From: an uncultured Porphyromonadaceae bacterium
GTDB taxonomy: Bacteria; Bacteroidota; Bacteroidia; Bacteroidales; Muribaculaceae
Assembly: GCA_947177405.1 (NCBI GenBank)
Contig: CAMWUJ010000012.1
Coordinates: 1 to 50,726, forward strand
Reading direction: 5' to 3'
DNA length: 50,726 nt
Shown here: positions 17,216 to 26,048 of the stretch, in pieces
Layout of the letters: each line of letters starts with the position of its first letter
Numbering within the stretch: position 1 is the stretch's first letter
Notes under the pieces: generated by a model
Seen by the model: only the letters and a program-made list of their open reading frames with translations
Told to the model about the DNA's origin: nothing
Databases searched by the model: none
Position numbers and translations under genes: made by a program

Positions 17216-18115
17216 ATGCCTGTAATAGAAATTGACGAAAACTCCGGATTCTGTTTCGGAGTGGTAAATGCGATAGATAAAGCGGAGGCGGAGCTTGGAC
17301 GCTCCTCCTCCCTTTATTGCCTTGGCGATATTGTGCATAATGCCTCTGAGGTGGAACGCCTGCGATTGAGAGGTCTGGCTACAATCACTCATGATGACAT
17401 GCTTAATCTCAAAGATGCCACGGTGCTTCTCCGCGCTCATGGAGAACCTCCTTCTACCTATGAGATCGCGCGCCGCAACAATATCACAGTGATTGACGCT
17501 ACCTGTCCGGTGGTGCTCCAGCTTCAGAAACGCATCAAGAAAGCTTATACCGAAAGTCGCGACCGACTACGGGCCGGAGAGATTGACGCAATGCCTCTGA
17601 TCCTAATTTATGGGAAAGAGGGACATGCGGAAGTTAATGGACTGGTAGGCCAGACAGAGGGGAATGCGGTGGTGATACAGAAACCGGAAGATCTTGAAGC
17701 GCTTGATTTCTCCCGCGACATTCTCCTTTATTCACAGACTACCAAATCGCTGGATGGCTTCCGCGAGATTGTGGCCGAAATCAAGAAGCGGAAAGAAGAA
17801 GGTGAATTCCATTATTTCGACACTATATGCCGTCAGGTGGCAAGCAGGCTTGACAAACTTCGAGATTTCGCCGCTTCACACGATGCGGTGGTATTTGTAT
17901 GTGGAGCAAAGAGCTCCAACGGCAAGGTGCTATTTGAAGAATGTCGGAAAGTGAATCCCGACACAGTGATGGTGTCGGATGAAAATGATTTTGATCCCGG
18001 TCGCCTTAAAGGAGCTGAAAGGATTGGAATCTGTGGTGCCACTTCCACTCCGAGATGGCTTATGCAGAAGATAGCAGATAAAATAGCCGGTTATCATAAA
18101 TTGAATGTAAAATAA
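17216..18115 (+). CDS. ispH: 4-hydroxy-3-methylbut-2-enyl diphosphate reductase
   Basis: Last enzyme of the non-mevalonate (MEP) isoprenoid pathway, converting HMBPP to IPP and DMAPP with a [4Fe-4S] cluster. 299 residues. The three cluster cysteines are C13 (GFCFGV), C97 (DATCPVV) and C205 (DTICRQVASR). Substrate-binding histidines H41 (DIVHN), H75 (RAHG) and the GHAEVNG segment (136-142) are present, as is GATSTPRW near the C-terminus. The start is 3 nt after cmk, and its stop shares one base with the tadA start. The menA gene nearby consumes polyprenyl products of the same pathway, though not in the same tight operon. Confidence 0.96.
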   Translation: MPVIEIDENSGFCFGVVNAIDKAEAELGRSSSLYCLGDIVHNASEVERLRLRGLATITHDDMLNLKDATVLLRAHGEPPSTYEIARRNNITVIDATCPVVLQLQKRIKKAYTESRDRLRAGEIDAMPLILIYGKEGHAEVNGLVGQTEGNAVVIQKPEDLEALDFSRDILLYSQTTKSLDGFREIVAEIKKRKEEGEFHYFDTICRQVASRLDKLRDFAASHDAVVFVCGAKSSNGKVLFEECRKVNPDTVMVSDENDFDPGRLKGAERIGICGATSTPRWLMQKIADKIAGYHKLNVK

Positions 18116-18585
18116 TGATAAATGAAAATGAACATGAACGTGATGAGCGATTCATGAGAATGGCATTGGCTGAAGCTATGGAAGCCTATGAAGCCGGTGA
18201 GATTCCGATTGGGGCCGTAGTAACGGTAAACGGTCGGGTCATTGCCCGTGGACATAACCTTACAGAAACACTTAAAGACGTGACAGCCCATGCCGAGATG
18301 CTTGCCATTACTGCAGCTGCAGAAAATTTAGGAGGGAAATATCTTCCTGACTGCACATTATATGTCACGGTAGAACCGTGCCCAATGTGTGCCGGAGCCT
18401 TGGGCTGGAGTCAGATCGGGCGAATAGTATATGGAACTTCCGATCCCAAGCGGGGATGCTTCTCCTATTACCGCCCCGATCGACTCCCCTTGCACCCGAA
18501 GACAAACGTTACCTCCGGTGTGCTTGAGGAGGAATGTAAGGGAATCATGCAGGATTTTTTCAAACGCCTCAGAGGGAAGAATTAA
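18115..18585 (+). CDS. tadA: tRNA-specific adenosine deaminase
   Basis: Deaminates the wobble adenosine of tRNA-Arg(ACG) to inosine. 156 residues with the cytidine/deoxycytidylate deaminase zinc site: HAEM (His ligand and catalytic Glu, about residues 61-64) and PCPMCAGAL (about 87-95). The N-terminal segment FMRMALAEAMEAYEAGEIPIGAVV is typical. The start codon overlaps the ispH stop by 1 nt (TAATG). Followed by a purine-rich repeat tract. Confidence 0.94.
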   Translation: MINENEHERDERFMRMALAEAMEAYEAGEIPIGAVVTVNGRVIARGHNLTETLKDVTAHAEMLAITAAAENLGGKYLPDCTLYVTVEPCPMCAGALGWSQIGRIVYGTSDPKRGCFSYYRPDRLPLHPKTNVTSGVLEEECKGIMQDFFKRLRGKN

Positions 18586-18614
18586 GAAAAACCCGGGAAT
18601 AGGATGCAGATTAG

Positions 18615-18712
18615 AGGAAAGAAAAATCGGGAAGGAATTCAGATTGAAGGAAAGAAAAATCGGGAAGGGATTCAGATTGGAGGAGCGGATTCGAAAAAGG
18701 ACCGGGATTCGA
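18615..18712 (+). repeat. 33-bp tandem repeat, about three copies
   Basis: Two near-identical 33-bp units (18615-18647 and 18648-18680, each starting AGGAAAGAAAAATCGGGAAG) are followed by a degenerate third unit (18681-18712) and preceded by a partial one. The unit is purine-rich on the plus strand and a multiple of three, so two frames remain open through it. Neither frame has a convincing start or family resemblance. It fills most of the 243-nt gap after tadA. Confidence 0.85.
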
Positions 18713-18721
18713 GGGAAAGGA

Positions 18722-18753
18722 TTAGGAAAAGCGGAAATAATTTATTAAATTTG
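18722..18753 (+). promoter_or_regulatory. Candidate promoter of the ADP-ribosylglycohydrolase-like gene
   Basis: A perfect -7 box TAAATTTG (18746-18753) has TTAG, a weak -33, exactly 20 nt upstream (18722-18725). The predicted transcript has a leader of about 70 nt before the start at 18829. Confidence 0.5.
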
Positions 18754-18828
18754 CGATATAAAGATACCGGGGCACATATCCTCGTATCTAACGCAAATCT
18801 ATCACTTTCTTTTCTAACCCTTACTTAA

Positions 18829-19779
18829 ATGGAACTCAAAGATAAAATCAAGGGAGCTCTGTATGGCATGGCTCTGGGCGATTCCTTAGGTTTAGGCACA
18901 ATTTACATGACTCGCCGGGAGATAAAATCCTATTATCCTGATGGCCTGACTCGTCATAATCAATTTATCCGCGATATGCACCGTTCGATGTATCATCCCG
19001 GAGAATGGACCGGTAACACGGAGGTGATCCTCCGGATTCTCGACCCTATTCTTGCTGATGAACGAATCGATCTCCAACATATTGCCGGGTCATTAAAGAG
19101 ATGGTATGATGAAGGTCCTGTCGATCTTGCTACGCCCTACCGTTTTGTGATTCCGGCTACTGGATGGGTGAAAGACCCCAAGGCTGTGAGCCACCGCACC
19201 TGGCGTTCGAACCATATACTCGATGCCTCCAACGAAGCTCTTCTGCGCTCTCTTATAATCGGTATTTTTGCCCGGAATAATCTTGAGGTCGCTGATATTT
19301 CTCGTTCATTAGTTAATATCACACACGATGACAGTCGCTGTGTGGCTACTACTGCCGTGGCGGCCCTATATGCAAAGAGCTTTCTGAATGAGGAGTCTGA
19401 ACCATCCTACCAAACGATCGTGCAGTTCGCTCGCGAAATTGATGAGCGGGCTCTTGAATTTATTCGCCTTGCCCACGACGGAGATCTACTCGATTTCCGT
19501 ATCGATGATGAAGCCACTTGGTGGTATAGCCGAAAATCGTTGGGCGTTGTGTTATGGGCTTTATGGAATTGTCCCGCCCCATCTGATATTCTCCATACTC
19601 TGGTAAATGCCGGTGGAGATACCAACGCAAACGCGTCCTTAGCTATGATGCTTGCAGGCCTTCGGGATGGATATCAGGCTCTCCCCGACATTAAAAATGA
19701 TATCATCGGGAAGGAACGGCTTGACGATTATGCGGAAAGGCTCACAGGTCTTGTGGAGACACTTCGCGCGAGAAAATAG
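18829..19779 (+). CDS. ADP-ribosylglycohydrolase (DraG/ARH) fold protein with altered metal-site motifs
   Basis: 316 residues. The opening KGALYGMALGDSLGLG (about 8-23), the middle NITHDDSRCVATT (about 164-176) and the late NAGGDTNANASLAMMLAG (about 262-279) are the DraG landmarks, so the fold is clear. These enzymes remove ADP-ribose from proteins or small molecules using two magnesium or manganese ions. Two ligand motifs depart from the norm: the early T-D-D-T appears as WTGNTE (about 63-68), and the late GGDTDT appears as GGDTNA. The protein may therefore be inactive, bind a different metal set, or hydrolyse another substrate. It has its own promoter and is transcribed ahead of menA, 91 nt apart. 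Confidence 0.8.
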   Translation: MELKDKIKGALYGMALGDSLGLGTIYMTRREIKSYYPDGLTRHNQFIRDMHRSMYHPGEWTGNTEVILRILDPILADERIDLQHIAGSLKRWYDEGPVDLATPYRFVIPATGWVKDPKAVSHRTWRSNHILDASNEALLRSLIIGIFARNNLEVADISRSLVNITHDDSRCVATTAVAALYAKSFLNEESEPSYQTIVQFAREIDERALEFIRLAHDGDLLDFRIDDEATWWYSRKSLGVVLWALWNCPAPSDILHTLVNAGGDTNANASLAMMLAGLRDGYQALPDIKNDIIGKERLDDYAERLTGLVETLRARK

Positions 19780-19870
19780 ATCGTGAATATACTCGCAGTG
19801 TACGATAGATAACACGATTTCCTCTTAATACAATACCATTTTTAAATACAATACAATCAAAATTGAATCA

Positions 19871-20752
19871 ATGATCAGATATTGGGTTGAGGCGATGCGG
19901 CTCCGCACATTGCCGGTGTCGGTGGCCGGAGTGCTGTCGGGCACAGCTTGCGCGATATTCAACGGAGGGTTTAACGCCCTCCCCTTTTTTATATGTATGC
20001 TTTTTGCAATAATATCGCAGGTGATTTCCAACTTCGCCAATGAATATTTCGACTTCAAAAACGGTCTCGACCGCAAAGGGAGAGCCGGGTTCCGAAGAGG
20101 TGTCACCGAAGGCGACATAAGTCCGCAAGGAATGAAACGGGCTATAATGATCCTTTTAATTATTGATGGTCTGATCGGATGCTCACTTATTTATTGGGGT
20201 GGCTGGTTGATGCTCCCTTTCGGCATAGCTATAGCTCTCTTCGCTTTCGGTTATTCCACCGGACCTTGGCCACTGTCGCATCATGGACTCGGAGAGGTGG
20301 CCGTTATAATATTCTTCGGAATCGTGCCGGTATGTCTGACAGATTATGTGCAGACCGGGCATATAGAGAATCTTCTGACCCTCTCCCTCCCTGTAGGCTT
20401 CGCTATCGGATTGATGGGATCCAATGTATTGATAGTAAATAATTATCGCGATGTGGAGGATGACCGTGCAGTGGGTAAACACACCACGGTCGTTATATTC
20501 GGTCGCAAGACCATGAGCTCGGTATATTTCTTCAACGGTGTGGTGGCTTGTCTGCTTCTTATCTGGGTCACTATCGGACGATTCAATATCCTTTGGCAGG
20601 CGGGAACGCTTCTATACCTCAACTTCCATTATCTTCTCTGGAGACGCATGCAGGCATCCGAAGGATCTGAATTGAATCCTCTTTTAGGAAAGACGGCGAT
20701 GTTGATGTTCGCCGCCTCGTTATGGCTTCTTGTGGTAGTAACCATCGGCTGA
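19871..20752 (+). CDS. menA: 1,4-dihydroxy-2-naphthoate polyprenyltransferase
   Basis: Attaches the polyprenyl chain to DHNA in menaquinone biosynthesis, at the inner membrane. 293 residues with eight to nine membrane segments. The UbiA-family aspartate motifs are present: NFANEYFDFKNGLDRKGR (about 55-72) and NNYRDVEDDRAVGKHT (about 190-205). The wording, especially YRDVE.D...GK.T, is that of MenA and not of UbiA or heme O synthase. No other men gene is in the window. The class I fumarase (39126-40772) would fit menaquinone-dependent anaerobic fumarate respiration, but they are unlinked. Confidence 0.9.
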   Translation: MIRYWVEAMRLRTLPVSVAGVLSGTACAIFNGGFNALPFFICMLFAIISQVISNFANEYFDFKNGLDRKGRAGFRRGVTEGDISPQGMKRAIMILLIIDGLIGCSLIYWGGWLMLPFGIAIALFAFGYSTGPWPLSHHGLGEVAVIIFFGIVPVCLTDYVQTGHIENLLTLSLPVGFAIGLMGSNVLIVNNYRDVEDDRAVGKHTTVVIFGRKTMSSVYFFNGVVACLLLIWVTIGRFNILWQAGTLLYLNFHYLLWRRMQASEGSELNPLLGKTAMLMFAASLWLLVVVTIG

Positions 20753-20784
20753 AGATAACTCTCCATAACTCGGGTTAAAAATAA

Positions 20785-20815
20785 TTGGAGCTGAAGGAGA
20801 GATTTCCTAATTTTG
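20785..20815 (+). promoter_or_regulatory. dnaB promoter
   Basis: The -33 TTG (20785-20787) and the -7 TAATTTTG (20808-20815) are separated by exactly 20 nt. The transcript would start near 20822, about 13 nt before the dnaB start codon. Confidence 0.75.
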
Positions 20816-20834
20816 CAGAGAAAAATTTGAAAAT

Positions 20835-22409
20835 ATGGCAGAACAAAGATATAACCGTAAACCGAAAGTTGAACCGATACTTCAGGATCCTACCGGCAAG
20901 CTCCCACCTCATGACACGGAGCTGGAAGAGGTGGTGCTCGGGGCGCTCATGCTTGAGAAAGATGCCTATATGAATGTGAGCGATATCCTGACTCCGGATG
21001 CTTTCTACGACCCGCGCAACCAGAAAATCTATGAAGCAATAGCGTCGTTGGGCTTCAACCAGCGTCCTATTGACATGATGACCGTGACCGAGCAGCTGCG
21101 CCGCAACGGCACCCTGCAGGAGGTGGGAGGAGCGATTCGTATCACCGAGCTTACAGGTCGAGTATATTCGGCGGCTAACGTGGAATTTCATGCCAAGATA
21201 ATTGCTCAGAAATTCCTTGCACGCCGTCTCATATCCTTCGCCACCAAGATCGAGACAGAAGCCTACGATGAAAGCAATGATGTGGACGATCTCCTTCAGA
21301 ACGCCGAAGGTCAGATTTTTGAGATCTCTCAGATGCATCTGAAAAGAGAGGTGACGCAGATCGATCCGGTCCTCAACCTTGCCTTAGAGCAGATCCAGAC
21401 AGCGGCAAACTCAGAATCCGGGCTATCGGGTCTCCGCACCGGATATACCGACCTCGACCGGATGACATCAGGCTGGCAGAGCTCCGACCTTATCATTATC
21501 GCTGCCCGTCCTGCGATGGGAAAGACGGCATTTGTGCTGTCGATGGCCAAGAACATGGCTATCGACTATTCCATACCTGTGGCTATCTTCACTCTCGAGA
21601 TGGCTAATGTGCAGCTTGTGAAGCGTCTCATATCCAATGTGGCTGATCTTAACGGTGAGCAGATAAAGAGCGGAAATCTTAGTGCCGAGGATTGGGACCG
21701 CCTGAACACACGCCTGGCTTCAGTGTATAGCGCCCCTCTTTATCTTGACGAGACTCCCGGTCTATCCATCACGGAGCTGCGTACCAAGGCTCGCCGGTTG
21801 GTGAGAGAACGTGGCGTGAAGATGATCATGATCGACTATCTGCAGCTCATGACAGCATCCGGAATGAAATTGGGGTCGCGCGAGCAAGAGGTATCGACCA
21901 TCTCCCGTTCGCTCAAAGGTCTTGCCAAGGAACTTAATATACCGATCATCGCTTTGTCGCAGCTTAACCGTTCCACCGAGACCCGTGAGGACAAACGACC
22001 CGTGCTTTCCGACCTCCGTGAATCAGGAGCCATCGAGCAGGATGCCGATATAGTTTGCTTCATACACCGTCCGGAATATTATACCAAGAGCTCCGAGGAT
22101 GAGCATGGCAACGATATCCGGGGTATGGCTGAGCTCATAGTTGCCAAGCACCGTTCGGGCGCGGTAGGCGACGTTAAATTGCGTTTTGTGTCGAAGTTCG
22201 CGCGTTTTGAGAATTGGGATGAGGGATACAGGCTGATGCAGGAGGCTTTCGACAATGTGGAGACGGTTAGGGTGACAAGCAAGTCGAATGGTTCCGACAC
22301 CCCTTCAGGCGAAGGATTCAATTTCGCTCAGGCGTTCGGAGCGGGTGTAAAAAATAATCCCGGCCCAGACTTGATGCCGGGACCGGGAGAAAGCGAAGTG
22401 CCTTTCTAA
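20835..22409 (+). CDS. dnaB: Replicative DNA helicase
   Basis: Hexameric 5'-3' helicase of the replication fork. 524 residues: N-terminal DnaB domain (about 25-130), linker, and RecA-like C-terminal domain (about 185-470). Walker A is ARPAMGKT (224-231), the Walker B-like segment is VKMIMIDYLQLM, and the late motif SDLRESGAIEQDADIV is intact. No intein interrupts the Walker A region, a common intein site. The C-terminal 40 residues are glycine/proline-rich. It has its own promoter just upstream and converges with the C10 peptidase gene. Confidence 0.97.
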   Translation: MAEQRYNRKPKVEPILQDPTGKLPPHDTELEEVVLGALMLEKDAYMNVSDILTPDAFYDPRNQKIYEAIASLGFNQRPIDMMTVTEQLRRNGTLQEVGGAIRITELTGRVYSAANVEFHAKIIAQKFLARRLISFATKIETEAYDESNDVDDLLQNAEGQIFEISQMHLKREVTQIDPVLNLALEQIQTAANSESGLSGLRTGYTDLDRMTSGWQSSDLIIIAARPAMGKTAFVLSMAKNMAIDYSIPVAIFTLEMANVQLVKRLISNVADLNGEQIKSGNLSAEDWDRLNTRLASVYSAPLYLDETPGLSITELRTKARRLVRERGVKMIMIDYLQLMTASGMKLGSREQEVSTISRSLKGLAKELNIPIIALSQLNRSTETREDKRPVLSDLRESGAIEQDADIVCFIHRPEYYTKSSEDEHGNDIRGMAELIVAKHRSGAVGDVKLRFVSKFARFENWDEGYRLMQEAFDNVETVRVTSKSNGSDTPSGEGFNFAQAFGAGVKNNPGPDLMPGPGESEVPF

Positions 22410-22416
22410 TTCCAAT

Positions 22417-22513
22417 TCAAAAATTCTTTTGGGAAATATAATTAATCACTTTTCCGGTCAGAAAATTCTCTTGGAAATATAACTAATGATTCCAGTCAGA
22501 AAATTCTTTTGGA
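22417..22513 (-). repeat. Tandem copies of the 3' end of the C10 peptidase gene
   Basis: The terminal coding stretch of the peptidase gene (stop codon TCA at 22496-22498, then GAAAATTCTTTTGG) is repeated downstream at 22458 and, more degenerately, at 22417. Periods are 38 and 41 bp. Each copy keeps the TGA stop and the codons for the terminal RIF-like residues on the minus strand. This looks like local tandem duplication across a stop codon. No clear terminator hairpin is visible in this 86-nt gap. Confidence 0.75.
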
Positions 22514-24310
22514 GACCTTTCCATTCTTTTTGACAATAACAATCTCACCGGGTCGAGGCTCGGTGATTTTTATACCTTGAAGCGTGAAATATTCAGGATT
22601 GCCATTAATAACAACAGCATCGGCTTCTATCGACTCTACACCTGAAGGCAAATTATAGGATGGAGTAAACACCACATCACCATTCTTTACAGCAGCCTTA
22701 TAACATTGTATCGATCCCTGGGGAAATATTACATTCACCCAGCGGCTGTCGTCTATTTCGAAATCATCATAATCTTCATCTTGCTGATCTGGAGTTTCGT
22801 TGGGAGTGGATGGAGATACATCTTTCTTCATGCTCCATCTGCCCCCTCCGGTGTAATCGAGATCGCAATACGCCAAGGTGCAGGTATAGGTTCCATCGGG
22901 CATATAATCCGGAATCGGAAGTGTGAACCCGACAAAGCCGTATAACACTCCAATTTCTTGTCCGACGATGCCGAATGAGATATATGCTTCATCAGTTGCA
23001 TCACTTCGGAATAGCAGGCCCATTGCTGTATTTTCCCTTAATTCCGATGGACCATAATTATACACTCCATCCGGGCATAAGTCTCCTATCACATCCCCAC
23101 ATAAATATGTTTCTGAAGTGTCAATTCCCATATCTCCAACCCCAAATAGATGAGCATACCATTGATCTTCTCCATTTGGAACAAGCTCTCCGGAATCGTT
23201 CTTTGCCGGAGTTATTCCAAGAATAGCATCCTGCATAAAATTGAACCCTGAGTTATCACCTGATCCACCTATTCCCTGATTAAAGGGATCGAGCGCACTG
23301 AGAAGATAATAACCATCGCTGAGTCCTCCCCAACCCCAGTTGATATGGAAAAAACCGTCAGTGTCATAGCCATCGCAGACAAAGCTATGACCGCCCTCTC
23401 TGCTTTGACCGTCAAGAATCACGGGACCATCCTCTTTTAAAGACCGATATATCATGATCTCCCATTCCTCCAGAGTGTAATAATCGCGCAGCAGATAACG
23501 TAGTTTACTCTTGTCATAACGGAAATAGTTGCCTAAAGCGGGAGCCACGAACCCCGAGAGCGCTCCGCTTGCGGATGTTCCATAGTTCATCTCCACACCA
23601 ATTCCGCAACTGCGCATAAGGGTTGCTACAGCATCGGCCTGCTCCTGGGAATATTCACCCTCACTGTAAGTGTCAAGCATATTCGACCAATCATAAGAAG
23701 TTTTAGAGTAATTCACTCTAAGAATCTGTCGATTCCATGAATAGGAGCTCACTCCTTCTCCTGTTTCAGGCCATTCATGATATTTCATTACCTGAGCCAT
23801 AGAAGTAGCGACACAACCTGTATAACATCTCTGACCGTCATTCTGAACTTTGGGACACTTATCATTATAAGGTGCATCCTGACTCCATTGCGTAGTACAC
23901 AAAGGCGCGATCTTCGCGAATTCCTCCCGGTGTGCCGCATCATAGGAAGCAGCTGCTTCTCCATCTCTTATCAAAGCGATTTCTTCTGATAATGTAGCAA
24001 GCCATGACTCAAATGCCGGAGGAAGATTTTCTGCATCGTATTTAACTTCCGAATAGCCGAGTACCGGAGCAGTCTCATCATCTGCCGACAAGACAACAAA
24101 TCCGGAGGAGGTTTCAAAAACATATATGGCGGCAATATTATCCGACACGACTGTACGAGTAAGCTTAGGTTTTTCTGCCAGCGAGGAATAAACCTTGTAA
24201 GGCCTGAAGCCACCGGCTCTTTCCAATGCTTTATCCGGAGTTATCGGAGCACCTGCAGCAGACAAAACTGTCATCGAAGCCGCCATTACGGAAAGGAATC
24301 TTATTTTCAT
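22496..24310 (-). CDS. C10 family (streptopain-like) secreted cysteine peptidase
   Basis: 604 residues. A signal peptide (cleavage near residue 20) is followed by a streptopain-type inhibitory propeptide region (about 22-115) and a C10 catalytic domain (about 135-370). The catalytic pair is present: Cys166 in YTGCVATSMAQVMKYH and His308 in GGHSFVCDGYD, with the substrate-side loop FHINWGWGGLSDGYY (320-334). After a beta-rich region it ends in a tail of about 40 residues (EYFTLQGIKI..PRPGEIVIVKKNGKVSKRIF) shared with the two neighbouring secreted proteins. Extracellular or surface proteolysis is expected. It has its own promoter, and no terminator was seen. Its 3' end is duplicated just downstream. 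Confidence 0.88.
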   Translation of the reverse strand: MKIRFLSVMAASMTVLSAAGAPITPDKALERAGGFRPYKVYSSLAEKPKLTRTVVSDNIAAIYVFETSSGFVVLSADDETAPVLGYSEVKYDAENLPPAFESWLATLSEEIALIRDGEAAASYDAAHREEFAKIAPLCTTQWSQDAPYNDKCPKVQNDGQRCYTGCVATSMAQVMKYHEWPETGEGVSSYSWNRQILRVNYSKTSYDWSNMLDTYSEGEYSQEQADAVATLMRSCGIGVEMNYGTSASGALSGFVAPALGNYFRYDKSKLRYLLRDYYTLEEWEIMIYRSLKEDGPVILDGQSREGGHSFVCDGYDTDGFFHINWGWGGLSDGYYLLSALDPFNQGIGGSGDNSGFNFMQDAILGITPAKNDSGELVPNGEDQWYAHLFGVGDMGIDTSETYLCGDVIGDLCPDGVYNYGPSELRENTAMGLLFRSDATDEAYISFGIVGQEIGVLYGFVGFTLPIPDYMPDGTYTCTLAYCDLDYTGGGRWSMKKDVSPSTPNETPDQQDEDYDDFEIDDSRWVNVIFPQGSIQCYKAAVKNGDVVFTPSYNLPSGVESIEADAVVINGNPEYFTLQGIKITEPRPGEIVIVKKNGKVSKRIF

Positions 24311-24335
24311 GGTTGGTTAACTTGGTTTTATTTTA

Positions 24336-24367
24336 CGAAATTAATAAAAAAGCCGGAGAATATCAAA
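24336..24367 (-). promoter_or_regulatory. Promoter of the 604-residue C10 peptidase gene
   Basis: On the minus strand, TTTG (24364-24367) is followed after exactly 20 nt by TAATTTCG (24336-24343), a -7 box with one mismatch to TAnnTTTG. The leader would be about 20 nt. Confidence 0.55.
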
Positions 24368-24410
24368 TCAGAATTATAACAAATCACCATAAAGGATCCA
24401 TCTTCCGAGG

Positions 24411-24452
24411 CAAGAAAAAAGTCGCTCAGCGATTTTAGAATCACTGAGCGAC
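24411..24452 (-). terminator. Intrinsic terminator after the 461-residue secreted protein gene
   Basis: Stem GTCGCTCAG/CTGAGCGAC (24421-24429 with 24444-24452), extended inside by GATT/AATC around a 4-nt loop. A T-run follows on the minus strand (A-run at 24415-24420). Confidence 0.85.
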
Positions 24453-24501
24453 AACTGGTTATAATCCTATGGATTAACTAAAAAGAATCGGTTTTTTACG
24501 A

Positions 24502-25887
24502 TTATTCTGCAATCATCTTAACCACCTTGTTACCCTGTTTTTTGATCACGAGCTGACCAGCCTCAGGATTATTAACTTCCATACCCTGGAGGTTATAATA
24601 TTTAACAGGTGCGTTAGTATTGTCAACAAGGATATCATTTACACCTGCAGACCAACCTTCGGGCATAGTGATGATAAATTTCTTGTTGTAAAGTTCCTGA
24701 GAACTATCTTCCCAGTTGAAGAGACCCATATTGATAGAGATACTATCTACAAGACCTGCGAAAGTGATCACATCGCCTTTAACGCTACCACATTCATCCT
24801 CACCAAATTCCTCGCCAAGTTCCTCTTTTGTGAAAACTTCATCACTCTCGAAATCCTGTGCATAGTAGAAAGCGGAAACGTAAGTGGATAAGCCGAAGAA
24901 ATATCCGAAGGGACTATCTGCAGTCCAACCATATTCAGGAGCAACCTCCTCAACAAATACGCCGTTATAAAGTTTACGACCAAACATGATCATAGGAGCT
25001 GTGGGGCAAGAAACATCAAAACGGATTTCACCCTCAGCAAGATACTTCACATCGCTGAATTTGCCTCCATAAGGATCTACGAGACGATACACACCGTCTT
25101 CAGTTGTGCTTCTCTGAACCGGGCAAGACCATGATCCATTTTCAGTCAAGAAGTTATCAACAATTGTAGCTTCACCGATGTTCTCCCAGCCTGTATTGTC
25201 GAGTGTCTCGGGGAATTTATAGAGTTGCATCACGTAGCCGAAGCAAGGAGGTTTAGAATAGGTAAGGATAAGATCCGGGTGATTCTCAAGAGGAGCACAC
25301 TCTCTGAATACATCAGCATTACCATATTTGGGAACAAAATTACCATCACCCTGATATTCGAATACCAATGGCTCATCAACAGCCTCAAGCATACGATCTG
25401 CATTTACGATATAGTGACGGAACATAGGAGTCACATTATCAGTAATAGGATTACCATCGGGGTCTGTACCGCTCCAAGATTCAGTCGGGCCAACCTGCTG
25501 ATTAGGAATTGAGATTGTTCCGGCAGCGGCATCAACCTCTATCTTAAGGTTTGCAAGACCGTTGAGGGTAACCATTTGACCGGTTTTTCCATCAGCATTA
25601 AGAAGGATCTCAAATCCACCATCAAGAAACATACCGTTAGTAGCGTCAACCCACTCCAAAGAGTAAACACCTTCTAATCCACCGGGCACACTTGCTCTTG
25701 TTCCTTCTGCTTTGGCAGCTTTTAAAGGACTTTCTGTTATGGCAGAAAAATCAACTTTAAGATCTTTTGTTGATTCAAGAGTCCACTCAGCTTTATTTAA
25801 GCCGGCGTGACGTTCTGACAAAATTCCGGCTGAAGCAGAAAGAGTCATTGCTGCAGTCAGGCCCATCAAAGCGTAAACTTTCTTCAT
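24502..25887 (-). CDS. Secreted protein of unknown function with the shared C-terminal tail
   Basis: 461 residues with a signal peptide (cleavage after SASA, about residue 20). I do not recognise a catalytic domain. The sequence is rich in aromatic and acidic residues and looks all-beta. A segment with VPGGLEGVYSLEWVDATNG (about 68-86) and a later ENGSWSCPVQRS..DGVYRLVDPYGG (about 250-276) resemble repeats of one beta domain. The last 45 residues (VNDILVDN, then KYYNLQGMEVNNPEAGQLVI and QGNKVVKM) match the tails of the flanking C10 peptidases. The gene lies between two peptidase genes with its own promoter and terminator, so it is probably exported by the same route and may be a partner or substrate of the peptidases; that is inference. 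Confidence 0.7.
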   Translation of the reverse strand: MKKVYALMGLTAAMTLSASAGILSERHAGLNKAEWTLESTKDLKVDFSAITESPLKAAKAEGTRASVPGGLEGVYSLEWVDATNGMFLDGGFEILLNADGKTGQMVTLNGLANLKIEVDAAAGTISIPNQQVGPTESWSGTDPDGNPITDNVTPMFRHYIVNADRMLEAVDEPLVFEYQGDGNFVPKYGNADVFRECAPLENHPDLILTYSKPPCFGYVMQLYKFPETLDNTGWENIGEATIVDNFLTENGSWSCPVQRSTTEDGVYRLVDPYGGKFSDVKYLAEGEIRFDVSCPTAPMIMFGRKLYNGVFVEEVAPEYGWTADSPFGYFFGLSTYVSAFYYAQDFESDEVFTKEELGEEFGEDECGSVKGDVITFAGLVDSISINMGLFNWEDSSQELYNKKFIITMPEGWSAGVNDILVDNTNAPVKYYNLQGMEVNNPEAGQLVIKKQGNKVVKMIAE

Positions 25888-25961
25888 AATTTTAGAATTA
25901 TAGTTTTATATTCGTACGTTAGGGCAGTTCATAAATTTTTATTTCCTCCCCTTGATACCTG

Positions 25962-25992
25962 CAAATTTACAAACTAATTTTTATAAAAGCAA
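25962..25992 (-). promoter_or_regulatory. Promoter of the 461-residue secreted protein gene
   Basis: Minus-strand TTG (25990-25992), a 20-nt spacer, then TAAATTTG (25962-25969), a perfect -7 box. The predicted leader is about 70 nt. The flanking DNA (25970-26050) is very AT-rich. Confidence 0.7.
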
Positions 25993-26048
25993 TTTTTTAT
26001 ATAAATTTTTCTAATAAAAAATACAATTTGTTAATTCAATTTTTATTG

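Noticed and set aside
16376..17440. 354-codon open frame on the minus strand
   Set aside because: It is antisense to the glgB end and all of cmk, has no recognisable domain, and its openness follows from the codon pattern of the real genes.
18615..18712. Possible CRISPR array
   Set aside because: The copies are contiguous with no spacers between them, there are only about three, and no cas gene is nearby.
18604..18828. Small open frame through the 33-bp repeats
   Set aside because: Openness comes from the repeat unit being a multiple of three and poor in stops; there is no good start, ribosome site or similarity.
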